Below are positions 63,076-64,000 of a stretch of 64,000 nt of DNA, one piece after another (position 1 is the first letter of the stretch; each line of letters starts with the position of its first letter). Below the pieces are notes generated by a model. The model was not told the DNA's origin. It saw only the letters and a program-made list of their open reading frames with translations, and did not search any database. Source of the stretch: JADGHX01 sp037200125 (lineage in GTDB: Bacteria > Pseudomonadota > Gammaproteobacteria > Steroidobacterales > Steroidobacteraceae); the NCBI GenBank assembly GCA_037200125.1, contig JBBCGS010000003.1:62001-126000 (forward strand). Reading direction: 5' to 3'. The position numbers were made by a program, and so were the translations under genes.

Positions 63076-63723
63076 GTGGACCCCCGCGCACAGAAATACC
63101 GCTTTGTTCCGCTCGCGGCTCTCGTGCTGGCGCTAGCGGTGGTCGGCGTGGGCGTGATTCTGTTCATGCGGCATTTCCTCAGTCAGGAAGCGCCGGCGGC
63201 CAAGAAGGTGGTGCAGGAAATCCGTGTCATCCGGCCGCCTCCGCCGCCGCCTGAAACACCGCCGCCGCCCCCACCGCCGCCGGAAGACACAGTCGACCTG
63301 AAAGAACCGCAGCCCGAGCCCGACCCGGTTCAGTCCAACGAACCGCCGCCGGCCGAGCAGCTCGGCCTCGATGCGGACGGCGCCGCCGGCAGCGACGGCT
63401 TCGGACTCGCCGCGCGCAAAGGCGGCCGCGATCTGCTTGCTTCGGGCGGCAGCGCGTTCTCGTGGTACGCGGGGCTGCTCAAGAACGAAATCCTCGGCCG
63501 GTTGCAGGACGAAAAGAAGATTCGCGCCGGCAGCTACACGATCCAGGTACGCGTCTGGGTGAAGCCGGACGGCACCGTGGAGCGCATCCACTTCACTCAG
63601 TCGAGCGGCAACGGCGAGCGCGACAAGGCCATCGAAGAAGCCATCACCCGCATTCGCGTTTCGCAGGCCCCGCCTGCGGACATGCCGCAGCCGATCAATC
63701 TGCGGATCGTTTCGCGCGCCTGA
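63076..63723 (+). CDS. TonB-like energy transducer
   Basis: A 215-residue TonB-family protein: N-terminal membrane anchor (LAALVLALAVVGVGVILFMR), a Pro-rich spacer (runs of Pro broken by Glu/Thr at about 52-90, with EPQPEPDPVQ), and a C-terminal TonB-like domain (YTIQVRVWVKPDGTVERIHF; ERDKAIEEAITRIRVSQAPP). The start is GTG (63076). With ExbB and ExbD it completes a dedicated energising complex for an outer-membrane transporter. Confidence 0.9.
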   Translation: MDPRAQKYRFVPLAALVLALAVVGVGVILFMRHFLSQEAPAAKKVVQEIRVIRPPPPPPETPPPPPPPPEDTVDLKEPQPEPDPVQSNEPPPAEQLGLDADGAAGSDGFGLAARKGGRDLLASGGSAFSWYAGLLKNEILGRLQDEKKIRAGSYTIQVRVWVKPDGTVERIHFTQSSGNGERDKAIEEAITRIRVSQAPPADMPQPINLRIVSRA

Positions 63724-63765
63724 GCGGCGCGCGCTGATACGCAAACAACAACGGAAAGCCCATTG

Positions 63766-64000
63766 ATGCTCGCCAAGTCCTCCCGAATCCTCGCCCTGCT
63801 GGCGACGCTGCCCGCGATTTCGGGCGTGGCTGTCGCCGCCCAGTCCGCCGAAGAGCGCAATCTCAACGAGGTACGGAACACCGTCGTCAACCTGCTCCAG
63901 TCGCTGGTCGAGCGCGGCGTGCTGTCGCGCGAGCAGGCCGAAACGATGGTGAAGAATGCGCAGGACAAAGCGGCAAAGGACGCGGACGCGGCGGCCGCGC
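63766..64000 (+). CDS. Putative porin, N-terminal part (continues beyond window)
   Basis: The first 78 residues of an exported protein: signal peptide (ILALLATLPAISGVAVAAQ), then a helical stretch NEVRNTVVNLLQSLVERGVL followed by SREQAETMVKNAQDKAAKD. This short helical header, ending in Ala/Asp-rich sequence, is typical of putative outer-membrane porins found directly after ExbB-ExbD-TonB sets. The barrel itself lies outside the window, so the identification rests on context and the N-terminus. Confidence 0.65.
   Translation, partial: MLAKSSRILALLATLPAISGVAVAAQSAEERNLNEVRNTVVNLLQSLVERGVLSREQAETMVKNAQDKAAKDADAAAA

Overview
The window is a GC-rich bacterial chromosome segment with densely packed genes. 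An atpIBEFHAGDC operon next to parAB and glmU, a tesA/ybbA/ybbP cluster, a hemP/bacterioferritin pair, an RND efflux operon and PEP-CTERM/VPLPA-type sorted proteins together suggest a gammaproteobacterium, perhaps of the Steroidobacter/Nevskia kind. That placement is inferred from gene content only. No tRNA, rRNA, CRISPR array, insertion sequence or prophage was seen.

Layout. 0-3 kb: the end of an acyl-CoA dehydrogenase gene, an exported aldo/keto reductase and a DNA photolyase. 3-8.4 kb: a stretch full of single-base frameshifts (lipase-like esterase, PCu(A)C copper chaperone, oxyR, the tail of ahpD, a PEP-CTERM gene) around an intact ahpC and a Nudix gene. 8.5-15 kb: RND permease, adaptor, TolC-type channel and TetR regulator. 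15-17 kb: iron and cobalamin genes (hemP behind a Fur-like box, bacterioferritin-like protein, BtuF-like protein). 17-25 kb: fadD, tesA, a YbbA/YbbP ABC system, a VOC protein, and an Lrp regulator divergent from a leucine/phenylalanine-type dehydrogenase. 25-34.5 kb: parAB and the full F-type ATP synthase operon, which has an attenuator-like leader, an internal hairpin and a 62-bp tandem repeat between atpG and atpD. 34.6-39.2 kb: a membrane C13 peptidase fused to a YcxB-like domain, glmU, and the remnant of an AAA ATPase gene.

39.3-59.8 kb is the most distinctive part. Two small unknown genes lead into gmd-fcl (GDP-L-fucose synthesis). Three secreted proteins follow, two of them with VPxPA-type C-terminal anchors. 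Then comes a three-gene unit: a TpsB outer-membrane transporter, a 3351-residue haemagglutinin-type TpsA exoprotein, and a TPR-GT41 (OGT/SPINDLY-type) glycosyltransferase whose start overlaps the tpsA stop. The arrangement parallels the Haemophilus HMW1A/B/C adhesin system. The nearby GDP-fucose genes raise the possibility that a giant adhesin is glycosylated, perhaps fucosylated, before export.

59.8-64 kb: a DsbC/G-like thiol protein on the minus strand, then an energy-transduction operon made of a DUF2341-LamG-ExbB fusion, ExbD, a TonB-like protein and the start of a putative porin.

No gene-free stretch exceeds about 300 bases. The longest gaps (parB-atpI about 310 with the start chosen here, 36725-36997, 42849-43096, 60563-60789) are described under their features or findings.
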